Below, piece after piece: positions 50,683 through 59,902 of a stretch of DNA of 64,000 bases. The notes beneath the pieces were generated by a model, which saw only the letters and a list, made by a program, of their open reading frames with translations, had not been told where the DNA came from and searched no databases. The first letter of the stretch is position 1. Each line of letters opens with the position of its first letter. Source of the stretch: Polaromonas sp. (GTDB lineage: Bacteria; Pseudomonadota; Gammaproteobacteria; Burkholderiales; Burkholderiaceae_C); NCBI GenBank assembly GCA_028291985.1, contig JAQGNE010000013.1, positions 1-64,000 on the forward strand, written 5' to 3'. Position numbers and translations under genes: made by a program.

Positions 50683-52230
50683 CTATTTTTCATGCGTGCT
50701 CCAGAGACCGCTCATCCACTGCCCGACCCGCTCCACCGTGGCATCCGATCGATCGAGCGATGGCGACATGGCGCCCTTGGCCATCACATAGAGGCGATCT
50801 GAAATTTCGAACAACTCGTCGAGCTCCTCGCTCACCACAAGAACCGCACAGCCCGCATCTCGCAGCTTGAGCAACTCGCCGCGAATCTGCGCCGCAGCGC
50901 CCACGTCGACCCCCCACGTGGGCTGCGAAACAATCAGCAGCGTCGGACGGGCATCGATCTCACGGCCCATGATGAATTTTTGCAGGTTGCCGCCCGACAG
51001 CGAGCGGGCTGGGGCCGACGCTCCGTCCGTCTTGACGCGGTAGGCCGCAATGATGCTGTCAGCCCTGGCTTTCAGCAGGCGTGGCTTCAGCCAGCCGATC
51101 CTCCCGCGGGCCTCATGGCGCGTCAGCAGCAGGTTGCGGGCCAACGACAGCGAGGGCACCGCACCGCGCCCCAGTCGCTCCTCCGGTACAAAGTGCAATC
51201 CCATGGCGCGGCGTTGCGCAGGGCCGAGCTTGCCGACGTTCTTGCCGTTGACGGTGATCGCCGCCGCATCGCAGCGCGTGTCCTCGCCCGACAGCGCATA
51301 CAGCAATTCTTTCTGGCCATTGCCCGACACGCCGGCAATGCCCACCACCTCGCCCGCGCGCACGTTCAGGGCAACCTGCTGCAGGTCGGTGCCGAAAGGC
51401 TCCGTGCTGCGCAAGGCCAGCTGCCTGACATCCAGCACGACGGCCTGCGCCTGCGATGCACGGTGCTCCAGCTGTGGCGGCTCGGCGCCAATCATCAGGC
51501 GGCTGAGCGATGCGTTCGATTCCTGCCGCGGGTCGCACACGCCCGACACCCGGCCGCCGCGCAATACCGTGCAGGCGGTGCAGAGCGCGCGAATTTCATG
51601 CAGCTTGTGGCTGATGTACAGGATGCTGCAGCCTTCCTGCGCCAGCCGCCGCAGGGTGACGAAGAGGTTGTCCACGGCCTGCGGCGTCAGCACCGATGTG
51701 GGCTCGTCCAGTATCAGCAGCCTGGGGTCGGTCAACAGCGCACGCACGATCTCGACCCGCTGCCGCTCGCCCACGCCCAAGGTGTGCACCGGGCGCATCG
51801 GCTCGATGGGCAATCCGTAGGCGCTGGCAGTCTGTGAAATGCGCTCGCAGACCTGCGCCAGGCTCAGGTTTTTGCCCAGGCCCAGCCATACGTTTTCTGC
51901 CACCGTCAGGGTGTCGAACAGGCTGAAATGCTGAAACACCATGCTGATACCCAGCGCCCGCGCCTCTTGCGGATTCCGAATCACCGCAGGCCTGCCGTCG
52001 ATGGCCAGGCTGCCGGCGTCGGGCTTGACCGAGCCGTAGATGATTTTCATGAGCGTCGACTTTCCCGCGCCGTTTTCGCCCAGCACGGCATGGATCTCGC
52101 CCGGCTGCACGCTCAAGGAGATGCCGTCGTTGGCGACCACGCCGGGGTAAGCCTTGGTAACGCCGGCCAGTTGGAGCCGGGGCGCGCCGCCCTGGGGTTC
52201 TGCCGTGCTCACTGCGCCAGCCTGCCGCAT
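50683..52230 (-). CDS. ABC transporter ATPase with two nucleotide-binding domains (BMP/sugar type)
   Basis: The 515-residue protein has a first ABC domain with Walker A GENGAGKST, Q-loop FQHFSLFDTLTVAENVW, signature LGVGERQRVE and Walker B LLILDEPTSVLTP. The second, degenerate domain has GVSGNGQKELL in place of Walker A, signature LSGGNLQK and LLIVSQPTWGVDVG. This asymmetry is normal in the sugar/nucleoside (CUT2-like) class, where one site is inactive. It drives purine or nucleoside uptake with the two permeases. It lies 64 bp after the LysR gene, with R1 copy 52262-52309 in between. Confidence 0.93.
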   Translation of the reverse strand: MRQAGAVSTAEPQGGAPRLQLAGVTKAYPGVVANDGISLSVQPGEIHAVLGENGAGKSTLMKIIYGSVKPDAGSLAIDGRPAVIRNPQEARALGISMVFQHFSLFDTLTVAENVWLGLGKNLSLAQVCERISQTASAYGLPIEPMRPVHTLGVGERQRVEIVRALLTDPRLLILDEPTSVLTPQAVDNLFVTLRRLAQEGCSILYISHKLHEIRALCTACTVLRGGRVSGVCDPRQESNASLSRLMIGAEPPQLEHRASQAQAVVLDVRQLALRSTEPFGTDLQQVALNVRAGEVVGIAGVSGNGQKELLYALSGEDTRCDAAAITVNGKNVGKLGPAQRRAMGLHFVPEERLGRGAVPSLSLARNLLLTRHEARGRIGWLKPRLLKARADSIIAAYRVKTDGASAPARSLSGGNLQKFIMGREIDARPTLLIVSQPTWGVDVGAAAQIRGELLKLRDAGCAVLVVSEELDELFEISDRLYVMAKGAMSPSLDRSDATVERVGQWMSGLWSTHEK

Positions 52231-52261
52231 GTTGTCTGATGTGTCATTTTTAAGCTTTTTA

Positions 52262-52309
52262 GGCCTCTAGCCCAATGGATACAAGGGCTTTTCGCTATTC
52301 TTTTCGTAG
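52262..52309 (-). repeat. R1 dispersed repeat, copy 7 (end of LysR gene)
   Basis: On the minus strand the copy reads CGAAAAGAATAGCGAAAAG, then CCCTTGTATCCATT, then GGGCTAGAGGCC. Its left part is translated as the last LysR residues (RKE), and the TAG of GAATAGC is the LysR stop codon (52297-52295). Confidence 0.75.
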
Positions 52310-53239
52310 TGTCGTGGCAACCGACCGCACCTGCTCGCGCAGCCATCTGGCGGCGTTGGATGCGTGGGTGCGCTCATGCCACAACTGGTAGTACATCATG
52401 CGGGGAAACTCAATCGGCGCCGGCAAAACCTTCAGCGGTAGCAAGCTGGCGAACCGGTCACAGAACTGCCGGCCGGTCGTCAGGATGAGCAAGCTTGATG
52501 CCACCATGGCCGGCATCAGGCCGAAATGCGCGCAGCGCACCGTGATGTTGCGCTGCAGGCCTAAGGAGTCGAGATGCTCGTCGATCACGCCCTTGGCCCC
52601 GGGATGGGTTGGCGTTGGTGCAATATGCTCTGCAGGCAGCCAGGTGGCGCTGTCCCAGGAGCGCCGGGCAGCGGGATGGTCTCTGGCGACCAGGCAAGCC
52701 ACATCGTCGCCGAACAGCCGGCCCATGTGCAGGTCGTCAGGCGGCGCTGCCCAGTTGCCGATCACGATATCGACCTGCCCGCCAGCCAGCTGGGCCCGGT
52801 AGTCGGCCAGGGCCGACAGCGGATGAATTTCGATCTGGGAGCGCGGCGCCCGGGTCTTGATCTGCGTCACCAGTTGCGGCAGAAACACCGGGTCGAGGTA
52901 GTCCGTGGCGGCCATTCGAAACACCGTGTTGGCCGTGGCCGCATCAAAACCGCGTGCATCGCTGAACAGCATGCTGGACGCACGCAGGATGCTGGCCGAT
53001 GGTTCGATCATCCGGAGCCCGGCATCGGTGGGCACCATGCCACTGCCGGACCGCACCAGGATAGGATCGCCCGCCAGAGTGCGCAGCCGTTTGAGCGCTG
53101 CGCTGACCGCTGGCTGGTACATGCCCAGGCGAAGAGCGGCGCGCGAGACACTGCGTTCGGTAAGCACGGTGTTCAGGACCCTGATGAGATGAAGGTCAAT
53201 CTTGTCAAGCATCATCTGTTCTTTGGCCGGGGCTCTCAT
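52295..53239 (-). CDS. LysR-family transcriptional regulator
   Basis: The protein is up to 314 residues. The ATGs at 53215 and 53212 (MMLDKIDLHLIRVLN) fit the family start better than 53239. The winged helix-turn-helix has VSRAALRLGMYQPAVSAALKRLR. The effector domain follows, with AATDYLDPVFLPQLV. It is divergent from xdhA and upstream of the purine transporter operon. It is therefore the likely regulator of purine uptake and xanthine dehydrogenase, with a purine as effector (inference). The C-terminal end is formed by R1. Confidence 0.88.
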   Translation of the reverse strand: MRAPAKEQMMLDKIDLHLIRVLNTVLTERSVSRAALRLGMYQPAVSAALKRLRTLAGDPILVRSGSGMVPTDAGLRMIEPSASILRASSMLFSDARGFDAATANTVFRMAATDYLDPVFLPQLVTQIKTRAPRSQIEIHPLSALADYRAQLAGGQVDIVIGNWAAPPDDLHMGRLFGDDVACLVARDHPAARRSWDSATWLPAEHIAPTPTHPGAKGVIDEHLDSLGLQRNITVRCAHFGLMPAMVASSLLILTTGRQFCDRFASLLPLKVLPAPIEFPRMMYYQLWHERTHASNAARWLREQVRSVATTLRKE

Positions 53240-53310
53240 ACCTTTTCACCGATGCGGTTGATACGCGCTTGTGTATGCCAGCCGGCACGCTACTCCTTAC
53301 CCTCAGAGTC

Positions 53311-54966
53311 ATGTCAAGCATGGTCATGGAAACCACTGGTCAGCACCAGGTTGCGCCAAGCGCAGCAGCCGGGATAAAAACCATCCGCTTCATCCGCCGG
53401 GGCGAGGTGATTTCCCTCAGCAATGTACCACCCGGCCGCATGCTGCTGGAGGTGCTGCGCGAGGACCTGGGCCTCGCCGGCACCAAGGAAGGCTGCGGCG
53501 AAGGCGACTGCGGCGCGTGCACCGTGGTGGTCGCCGCGCCCGATGCTGGTGAGGCCGGCGGCCTGCGCTTTCGCGCCATCAACAGCTGCATCCGGGCAGC
53601 CCATGCCATCGACGGAATGGCGCTGTGGACCGTGGAGGATATTGCCCCCACGCTTGTCGCTTCGCGTCCTGCGCTGCCCCCTAAGGGGGCCGCTGCGCCT
53701 GCGGTCTGGCAAAGCCAGTCCCGCGGCCCCTGCTTGAATGAAGACGCCAGACCGAGGCTTCATCCGGCGCAGCAGGCCATGCTGGAAAACCACGGCTCGC
53801 AATGCGGCTTTTGCACGCCGGGTTTTGTCATGAGCCTGTTCGGCATGTACCAGAACCATGTCTGCCGCGGCAGGCCGATCTCACGGGAGCTGGCGCAGGA
53901 AGAGCTGTCGGGAAACCTCTGCCGCTGCACTGGCTACCGGCCGATTCTGGACGCGGCGCAGCGCATGGCTGATTTGCCTCTGGCTATGCTGGATACCGCT
54001 GATTTGCTACTGCAAATAGAGCGCATCACCCCCGCACTCATTGGGCTAGAGGCCAATTTGGCTTATAAATTGCCAACAACGCTGGCTGACCTGCTGCAGG
54101 CGCGCGCCGCCCATCCCGAGGCCCAGCTGGTCGCGGGATGCACCGATGTGGGGCTGTGGGTGAACAAGCTGCACCGGCAGCTTGACCACATCATCGATAT
54201 CACCCGCGTGTGTGAGTTGCGCGCCATCGGTGACGAACCCGGTCACTTACGAATCGGCGCCGCGGTGACGCTGGCGGATGCTTTCGCGGCCCTGGTTCGC
54301 CTGTGGCCCCAGCTGCACACCTTCACGATGCGTTTTGCGGGGCTTCCGGTTCGCAACTCGGCAACGCTGGGCGGCAATATCGCCAACGGCTCGCCAATCG
54401 GCGACTCGATGCCCCTGCTGATCGCCCTGCGCGCCAGCGTGGTGCTGGCCAGCGTGCGTGGTGAGCGCGAACTGCCGCTGGAGCAGCTTTACACCGGCTA
54501 CCGGCAAAACGTCATCGGGCCTGACGAAGTGCTCGCGTGGATCAGGATTCCCAAGCCAGCGTCAACCGCTCTGCTGGCGGCGCCGTCCCTACGCGCGTAC
54601 AAAATTTCGAAACGCTACGACGACGATATTTCTGCGGTCTGCCTGGCGCTTGACCTGCAAATTGAAAACGGCATCGTACAAGCCGCGTCGCTGGGTGCCG
54701 GCGGTGTGGCGGGGACGCCGGTTCGGGCCGTCAAGACCGAGGCAGCCTTTGTGGGCCAGCCCTGGACCGCGCACACCGTGCAGCGTGCCATGGCCGTGCT
54801 GCGCGCCGAGTTTTCGCCGATCTCAGACATCCGGGCCTCCAGCGCATACCGGGTTCAGGTGCTGGGCAATCTGCTGCAGCGCTATTGGCTGGAAAGCCAT
54901 GGCATGCAGCAGATACGGCTGGAGGCGTTTGATGTCAGCAGCCTTGAGCAGGAGGTCTGGCCATGA
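53311..54966 (+). CDS. xdhA: Xanthine dehydrogenase small subunit (FeS/FAD) with two repeat-derived inserts
   Basis: The 551-residue protein starts at ATG 53311, with alternatives at 53320 and 53326. The first 2Fe-2S site is CGEGDCGACT plus NSC, and the second is QCGFCTPGF plus CRCTGYR. The FAD domain has VAGCTDVGLWVNK and GNIANGSPIGDSMP. It passes electrons from the molybdenum site to FAD and NAD. Two extra stretches coincide with repeats. One, SRPALPPKGAAAPAVWQSQ between the two FeS domains, comes from R2. The other, LLLQIERITPALIGLEA between FeS and FAD domains, comes from R1. Both lie in linkers, so function is probably kept. The stop overlaps xdhB (ATGA). Confidence 0.93.
   Translation: MSSMVMETTGQHQVAPSAAAGIKTIRFIRRGEVISLSNVPPGRMLLEVLREDLGLAGTKEGCGEGDCGACTVVVAAPDAGEAGGLRFRAINSCIRAAHAIDGMALWTVEDIAPTLVASRPALPPKGAAAPAVWQSQSRGPCLNEDARPRLHPAQQAMLENHGSQCGFCTPGFVMSLFGMYQNHVCRGRPISRELAQEELSGNLCRCTGYRPILDAAQRMADLPLAMLDTADLLLQIERITPALIGLEANLAYKLPTTLADLLQARAAHPEAQLVAGCTDVGLWVNKLHRQLDHIIDITRVCELRAIGDEPGHLRIGAAVTLADAFAALVRLWPQLHTFTMRFAGLPVRNSATLGGNIANGSPIGDSMPLLIALRASVVLASVRGERELPLEQLYTGYRQNVIGPDEVLAWIRIPKPASTALLAAPSLRAYKISKRYDDDISAVCLALDLQIENGIVQAASLGAGGVAGTPVRAVKTEAAFVGQPWTAHTVQRAMAVLRAEFSPISDIRASSAYRVQVLGNLLQRYWLESHGMQQIRLEAFDVSSLEQEVWP
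53677..53735 (+). repeat. R2 dispersed repeat, copy 2 (inside xdhA)
   Basis: The segment has CCCCCTAAGGGGG, then GCGGTCTGGCAAAGCCAG, CCGCGG and TTGAAT, matching 5225-5290 block by block. It is translated in sense as LPPKGAAAPAVWQSQSRGPC, a peptide absent from the usual XdhA pattern. Confidence 0.7.
54003..54059 (+). repeat. R1 dispersed repeat, copy 8 (inside xdhA)
   Basis: The copy reads TTTGCTACTGCAAATAG, then AGCGCATCACCCCCGCAC, then TCATTGGGCTAGAGGCC. It is translated in sense, in the frame GGG-CTA-GAG-GCC, as QIERITPALIGLEA. This frame differs from the one used in the acyl-CoA synthetase and PepN copies. Confidence 0.78.
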
Positions 54967-57395
54967 AAGTCCGCGGCGGGATATCCCTGAGCCGGGGTGA
55001 AATCGACGACCCGTTGGTTGCTGCGGCCAATGCGCTGGCGGACCGCGTATTGCCGTCAGACGCGGCAGAGCCAGCGTCGATGCAACAACAGCCGGCGGCT
55101 CAGCAGGCCGCAGGCCGCCCGATTTTTCATGAAAGCGCGCGGGCGCAGGTGGGCGGTACAGCGACCTATGTGGACGACATTCCCGAGCTCAAGGGCACGC
55201 TGTACGCTGCACCTGTCCTCTCAACGGTGGCGCATGCCCGCCTGCTGGCGGTGGACACCGCGGCAGCGCGCGGGATGCCCGGTGTCAGGTCGGTGCTGCT
55301 GGCCGCCGACCTTCCGGCCGACCCGATGCTGGCCGCTTTCGCGCATGACGAGCCGATCTTTGCGCTGCATACCGTTCAGCACGTGGGCCAGGTGATCGGC
55401 GTGGTGGTGGCAGACACGGTGATGCAGGCCAGGCGCGCCGCCCGGCAGGTGGTGTGCCGTTATGAAGAACTGCCCGCCGTGCTGTCGGTACGCGAGGCCT
55501 TGCTGGCCGAAAGCTATGTGCTGCCGCCGGTTTTTGTCAGGCGCGGCGATGCACAGGCCGCACTGGCGCGCGCACCGCATCAGCTGCACGGCACGCTGGA
55601 GGTCGGAGGCCAGGAACACTTCTACCTGGAGGGCCAGCTCGCCTATGTGGTGCCGCAAGAGCAACAGCAATACCTTGTGTATTCCAGCACCCAGCACCCG
55701 GGCGAGGTGCAGCACTGGGTGGCCCATGCGCTGGGGATTGACAACCACGCGGTGCGGGTCGAGTGCCGGCGCATGGGCGGCGGATTTGGCGGCAAGGAGA
55801 CACAGGCCGGGCATATGGCGGTGTGGGCCGCGATTGCCGCGCGCCACCTTCAGCGCCCCATCAAGCTGCGGCTGGACCGCGATGACGACTTCCTCATCAC
55901 CGGCAAGCGCCATCCATTTTCCTATGACTACAGCGTCGGCTTTGACGACACCGGCCGGCTGTGCGGGCTCCGGCTGATGATGGCGGTGAACTGCGGTTTC
56001 AGTGCCGACCTGTCGGGCCCGGTAGCAGACCGTGCGGTGTTCCATGCCGACAACGCCTACTTTTTGCAGGACGTGGAGATTGCCTCGTACCGCTGCAAGA
56101 CGAACACGCAAAGCCACACCGCGTTTCGCGGCTTCGGTGGGCCGCAGGGCATGATCGTCACCGAAGCGGTCATGGGCGACATCGCACGCTATTTGCGGCT
56201 GGACCCACTGGATGTGCGCAGGCGCAACCTGTACGGCCTGCATGAGCGAAACGTCACGCATTACCAGATGACGGTCGAGGACAACATACTCGACCCTTTG
56301 CTATCAAAACTAGAGCTATCTACCCAATACCGGGAAAGGCGCGAGGCTATTTCAGCCTGGAACCTGAAGAGCCCGGCCATCAAGCGCGGCATCGCCATCA
56401 CGCCAGTCAAGTTCGGCATCTCGTTCACGGCCACGCTGTTCAACCAGGCGGGCGCACTGGTGCATGTGTACACCGATGGCAGCGCCCAGGTCAACCATGG
56501 CGGCACCGAGATGGGCCAGGGCCTGAACACCAAGGTGTGCCAGGTTGTCGCTGATGAGCTGGGCATCGACTTCGGCTGCGTGCTGGCCACCGCCACCGAC
56601 ACCAGCAAGGTTCCCAATGCGTCGGCCACCGCGGCATCGGCAGGCACCGACCTGAACGCCCGGGCGGCTCAGTATGCGGCGCGCAATGTGCGAGACAACC
56701 TGGCTCAATTTGTGGCGGGTCTGGACGGCTGCGGCGCCGGGGCGGTGCGGTTTTCGGGTGGGCAGGTCAGCACGCCCCGCGAAACCCGTGCCTTTGCCGA
56801 CGTCGTCAAGCTGGCGTATGCCAACCGTATCCAGCTGTGGAGCGACGGCTTTTACCGCACGCCCAAGATCCACTACGACAAAACCACGTTGACAGGCCGG
56901 CCGTTTTACTACTTCGCGTACGGCGCGGCGTGCACCGAAGTCGCCGTCGACATGCTGACCGGTGAGAGCCGGGTGTTGAAGGTCGACATCCTGCATGACG
57001 TGGGCACCAGCATCAACCCCGCCATCGACATGGGGCAGATCGAGGGCGGTTTTGTGCAGGGCATGGGCTGGCTCACCACCGAGCAGCTGGTCTGGAACGA
57101 CAAAGGCCACCTGGCCACGCACGCACCCAGCACCTACAAGATACCGGCGACAGGCGATATTCCCGAGCACTTCAAGATCGACTTCTGGCCTGAGCCCAAC
57201 CGTGAGGCCAACGTCTTCGGCAGCAAGGCGGTAGGCGAGCCCCCCTTCATGCTGGCGATCAGTGTGTATGAGGCTATGCGCGATGCCATCGCCGCCACCA
57301 AACCCGCTGATGAGCTGGTCAGGCTATGCGCCCCTGCAACGGCAGAGCATGTGCTGGTGGCGTTGGGCAGCTCAGCGGCTGACGAGGCCTGGTAG
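54963..57395 (+). CDS. xdhB: Xanthine dehydrogenase large subunit (molybdenum cofactor)
   Basis: The 810-residue subunit has the N-terminal FHESARAQVGGTATYVDDIPE. Cofactor motifs are MGGGFGGKETQ, HTAFRGFGGPQGM with the substrate Arg, and the catalytic Glu in KAVGEPPFML. It oxidises hypoxanthine and xanthine to urate in the cytoplasm. The start overlaps the xdhA stop. A maturation gene such as xdhC is not in the window after it; 276 bp without a gene follow, with a short GCCCGC/GCGGGC hairpin. An R1-like block is translated at 56297-56352. Confidence 0.95.
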   Translation: MKVRGGISLSRGEIDDPLVAAANALADRVLPSDAAEPASMQQQPAAQQAAGRPIFHESARAQVGGTATYVDDIPELKGTLYAAPVLSTVAHARLLAVDTAAARGMPGVRSVLLAADLPADPMLAAFAHDEPIFALHTVQHVGQVIGVVVADTVMQARRAARQVVCRYEELPAVLSVREALLAESYVLPPVFVRRGDAQAALARAPHQLHGTLEVGGQEHFYLEGQLAYVVPQEQQQYLVYSSTQHPGEVQHWVAHALGIDNHAVRVECRRMGGGFGGKETQAGHMAVWAAIAARHLQRPIKLRLDRDDDFLITGKRHPFSYDYSVGFDDTGRLCGLRLMMAVNCGFSADLSGPVADRAVFHADNAYFLQDVEIASYRCKTNTQSHTAFRGFGGPQGMIVTEAVMGDIARYLRLDPLDVRRRNLYGLHERNVTHYQMTVEDNILDPLLSKLELSTQYRERREAISAWNLKSPAIKRGIAITPVKFGISFTATLFNQAGALVHVYTDGSAQVNHGGTEMGQGLNTKVCQVVADELGIDFGCVLATATDTSKVPNASATAASAGTDLNARAAQYAARNVRDNLAQFVAGLDGCGAGAVRFSGGQVSTPRETRAFADVVKLAYANRIQLWSDGFYRTPKIHYDKTTLTGRPFYYFAYGAACTEVAVDMLTGESRVLKVDILHDVGTSINPAIDMGQIEGGFVQGMGWLTTEQLVWNDKGHLATHAPSTYKIPATGDIPEHFKIDFWPEPNREANVFGSKAVGEPPFMLAISVYEAMRDAIAATKPADELVRLCAPATAEHVLVALGSSAADEAW
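56297..56352 (+). repeat. R1-like segment (inside xdhB), copy 9
   Basis: TTTGCTATCAAAACTAGAGC and AAAGGCGCGAGGCTATTT match the two ends of R1, but the middle is degenerate. It is translated as LLSKLELSTQYRERREAIS. The protein here has about the family length, so this copy is less certain than the others. Confidence 0.45.
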
Positions 57396-57671
57396 GTCGC
57401 CCGCCAGCGGGCTCCCCGGCCACGACCGGCCTGCACCTCACCTCAGCAACACGGCATTTGACTTCAACATAAACAGACATTGGACACGGGGGAGCGCCAG
57501 CGCTGCCGGTCTAGCATCCTCTGCAGATGGAGATCCAGCCATGCTGGAGCGCTGCCGCTGCATGCGGCTCTGGTGCTACCGTTGGTCTCGCCTTTTTGCA
57601 CGGCTTCAACTTGTGCGCTGCTCAATTTGTGAGGTCATGTTTTTGCCGATTCGCCTATCCCATTCCGACGC

Positions 57672-58874
57672 ATGATGAAGAGGCTTCAGCGCCGGTTTCC
57701 CGGTCACCGCAGTTTCAGACGCTGCCTGCAGATTGCGGCATTCAGCCTGACGCTGGCTACCGGGTATGCCTACGCCAATGAGCAAGCTCAGCCTGCGTGG
57801 GCAACCCGCCTGCTGGCCGACCTGGCCCAGGTCGACCAGCACAGCAAAGCCAAAATCGGCGTGTATGTGCAGGACCTTGACACCGGCGCGTCTGCCTCTT
57901 ACCAGGCAGGCCAGCGCTGGTATCTGGCATCGATGGTGAAAGTGCCGGTGGCTGTTGCCGTGCTGCGCGGTGTCGAGCGCGGCCAATACACGCTGGACAC
58001 CACCCTGACCTTGCGCGCATCGGACTATGTTGACGGCGCGGGCGGCACCAACAGCCGCCCGGTGGGCGCGGTGCTGAGCGTCCGCTACCTGCTGGAGCAG
58101 ATGATCGTCTACAGCGACAACACGGCCAGCGACATGCTGATCGACCTGGTCGGCGTGTCGGAAGTCAACGCGCTGGTCAGTTCGCTGGTTCCCGATGGCA
58201 TTCAGCGCATCACGGGACTGGGCGAGATTCGCCGCATCCTGTATGGCTCGCTGGTGCCTCGCGCCGACAAGCTCAGCGGTCAAGACCTGATCTTGTTGAA
58301 CCGAGAGCGGGTGGATGCCGACCGGCTGGCGCTGCTGGCCCGCATGGTTGATACGCCCAGGGCGCTTTTTCAGCTGCCGACGCTGGACGCGGCCTACAAG
58401 ACCTACTACGCAAGCGGTCTGAATTCCGGCCGGCTTGACGCCTTTGGCGAACTGCTGGGCATGCTGGCTGAGGGCCAACTGCTGACGCCCGAATACACCG
58501 GTTTTTTGCTGCGTCTGATGGAAAAAGTTGCCACCGGCACGCACCGCATCAAGGCCGGCCTTCCGCCCGACGCCCGCTTCGCGCACAAGACCGGCACCCA
58601 GCGACGCCGCACCTGTGACGCCGGCCTGGTCCGTGTGCCGGATGCGTCGCAAGCGTTACAAGAGCGACCAGATCCACAAGGGCCGCCAGGGCGCCGCGTG
58701 ATCGTCGTTGCCTGCACCCGGGACGAGCCGTCCCTGGCGCATTCTGAACTGGCCCTGATGCAGGTTGGCGCCGCCATTTGCAGATCGGGGCTTCTTACCA
58801 AGGGATTGACCGATGCGCCGTATTGCCATGCCTTACCTGCAGTTGTGCGCTTGCCTGCTGATCCTCTTCGCTGA
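57672..58874 (+). CDS. Class A beta-lactamase-like serine hydrolase, first of a tandem pair
   Basis: The 400-residue protein has a signal peptide ending near AYANE. It carries the penicillin-binding motifs SMVK (Ser-X-X-Lys), YSDN (Ser-Asp-Asn) and HKTGT. I see no clear omega-loop Glu of true class A enzymes. It may act as a peptidase or esterase on peptidoglycan-related compounds in the periplasm. The C-terminal about 22 residues after LLTKG run into the next gene by 62 bp and look atypical. It is similar to the next gene in motifs and order, probably an old duplication. Confidence 0.84.
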   Translation: MMKRLQRRFPGHRSFRRCLQIAAFSLTLATGYAYANEQAQPAWATRLLADLAQVDQHSKAKIGVYVQDLDTGASASYQAGQRWYLASMVKVPVAVAVLRGVERGQYTLDTTLTLRASDYVDGAGGTNSRPVGAVLSVRYLLEQMIVYSDNTASDMLIDLVGVSEVNALVSSLVPDGIQRITGLGEIRRILYGSLVPRADKLSGQDLILLNRERVDADRLALLARMVDTPRALFQLPTLDAAYKTYYASGLNSGRLDAFGELLGMLAEGQLLTPEYTGFLLRLMEKVATGTHRIKAGLPPDARFAHKTGTQRRRTCDAGLVRVPDASQALQERPDPQGPPGRRVIVVACTRDEPSLAHSELALMQVGAAICRSGLLTKGLTDAPYCHALPAVVRLPADPLR

Positions 58875-59883
58875 GGCTGCGTCCAGCGCGCCGGCATGGA
58901 GCCAGGCGCTGCAGCAGGAAGTCGAGCGCATAGACCGCGGGTCGCCGGGCGAGCTGGGGGTTTTCGTCAAGCGCCTGGACAGCGGGGAAGTGTTTTCGCA
59001 CGGCGGCGACAAGCTCTGGTACCTGGGCTCCACCGTCAAGGTGCCGGTTGCGATTGCCGTGCTCCAGCAGGTCGATGCGGGCAAGCTCAATCTGGGTGAC
59101 CGCGTCGGGCTGCAGGAAACAGACAAGATAGAGGCCGGGCCGGTGGTCTGGATGGCAGCCGGTACGTCCATGACGGTCAAGGACCTGCTGCGCCGCATGG
59201 TGGTGGACAGCGACAACACCGCCGCCAACATGCTGATACGACTGGTGGGTGAAAAGCAGCTCAACGACAGCGCCAAAGCCGCCATGGGTACCGACAACTA
59301 CCACCCCATCACCACACTGGCAAAAGTGCGCTATGACGTGTATGCCGAGCTGCATGACGGTGCACGCAAGCTGACCAACAGCCAGCTGGTCCAGATCGCA
59401 GCGACGCCGCTGGGCCCCCAGCGCGTCGAAGCCGTCAGAAAAACGCTGGGCATCAAGACATCCGAACTGAAGGCAAAAACCATCGATGACGCCTATGCCC
59501 GGTATTACCAGACCAGGGTCAATTCGGCCACGCTGCAGGCTTACAGCCAGATGCTGGAGTCGCTGGTCAAGGGCAAGCTGCTGTCACCCGAAAGCACGCG
59601 GCTGCTCTTTGAAGACATGAAGATAGACATCTTTACCAACTACCGGCTGCAGGCGGGCCTGCCGCGGGACGTTCCTTTCATCCACAAGACCGGAACCCAA
59701 TACCAGCGGGCTTGCCATTCGGGTGTGATCAACCCGAAAGATGGCGGCGCTGATGCGATTGTTGTGGCCACCTGCGCATCCGGGCTGGATGAGCAGCGCG
59801 TGGCTGGTGAGGTGTTCGAGCGCGTCGGGCACGCCATTACCCGCACCCTGCTCCAGCGTCCGGCGTCTGCCAGGGCACGTTAA
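58813..59883 (+). CDS. Class A beta-lactamase-like serine hydrolase, second of a tandem pair
   Basis: The protein has up to 356 residues, with start ATG 58813 or ATG 58828 (MPYLQLCACLLILFAEAAS). The signal peptide ends near the Ala-rich stretch. The motifs are STVK, DSDN and HKTGTQ, in the same spacing as in the preceding gene. Absence of an obvious deacylation Glu suggests it is not a resistance enzyme, though this needs a structural comparison. It overlaps the preceding gene and is followed by the CvpA-CAP gene, likely in one transcript. Confidence 0.86.
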   Translation: MRRIAMPYLQLCACLLILFAEAASSAPAWSQALQQEVERIDRGSPGELGVFVKRLDSGEVFSHGGDKLWYLGSTVKVPVAIAVLQQVDAGKLNLGDRVGLQETDKIEAGPVVWMAAGTSMTVKDLLRRMVVDSDNTAANMLIRLVGEKQLNDSAKAAMGTDNYHPITTLAKVRYDVYAELHDGARKLTNSQLVQIAATPLGPQRVEAVRKTLGIKTSELKAKTIDDAYARYYQTRVNSATLQAYSQMLESLVKGKLLSPESTRLLFEDMKIDIFTNYRLQAGLPRDVPFIHKTGTQYQRACHSGVINPKDGGADAIVVATCASGLDEQRVAGEVFERVGHAITRTLLQRPASARAR

Positions 59884-59902
59884 GCCGCACGGCAGCACTG
59901 TC

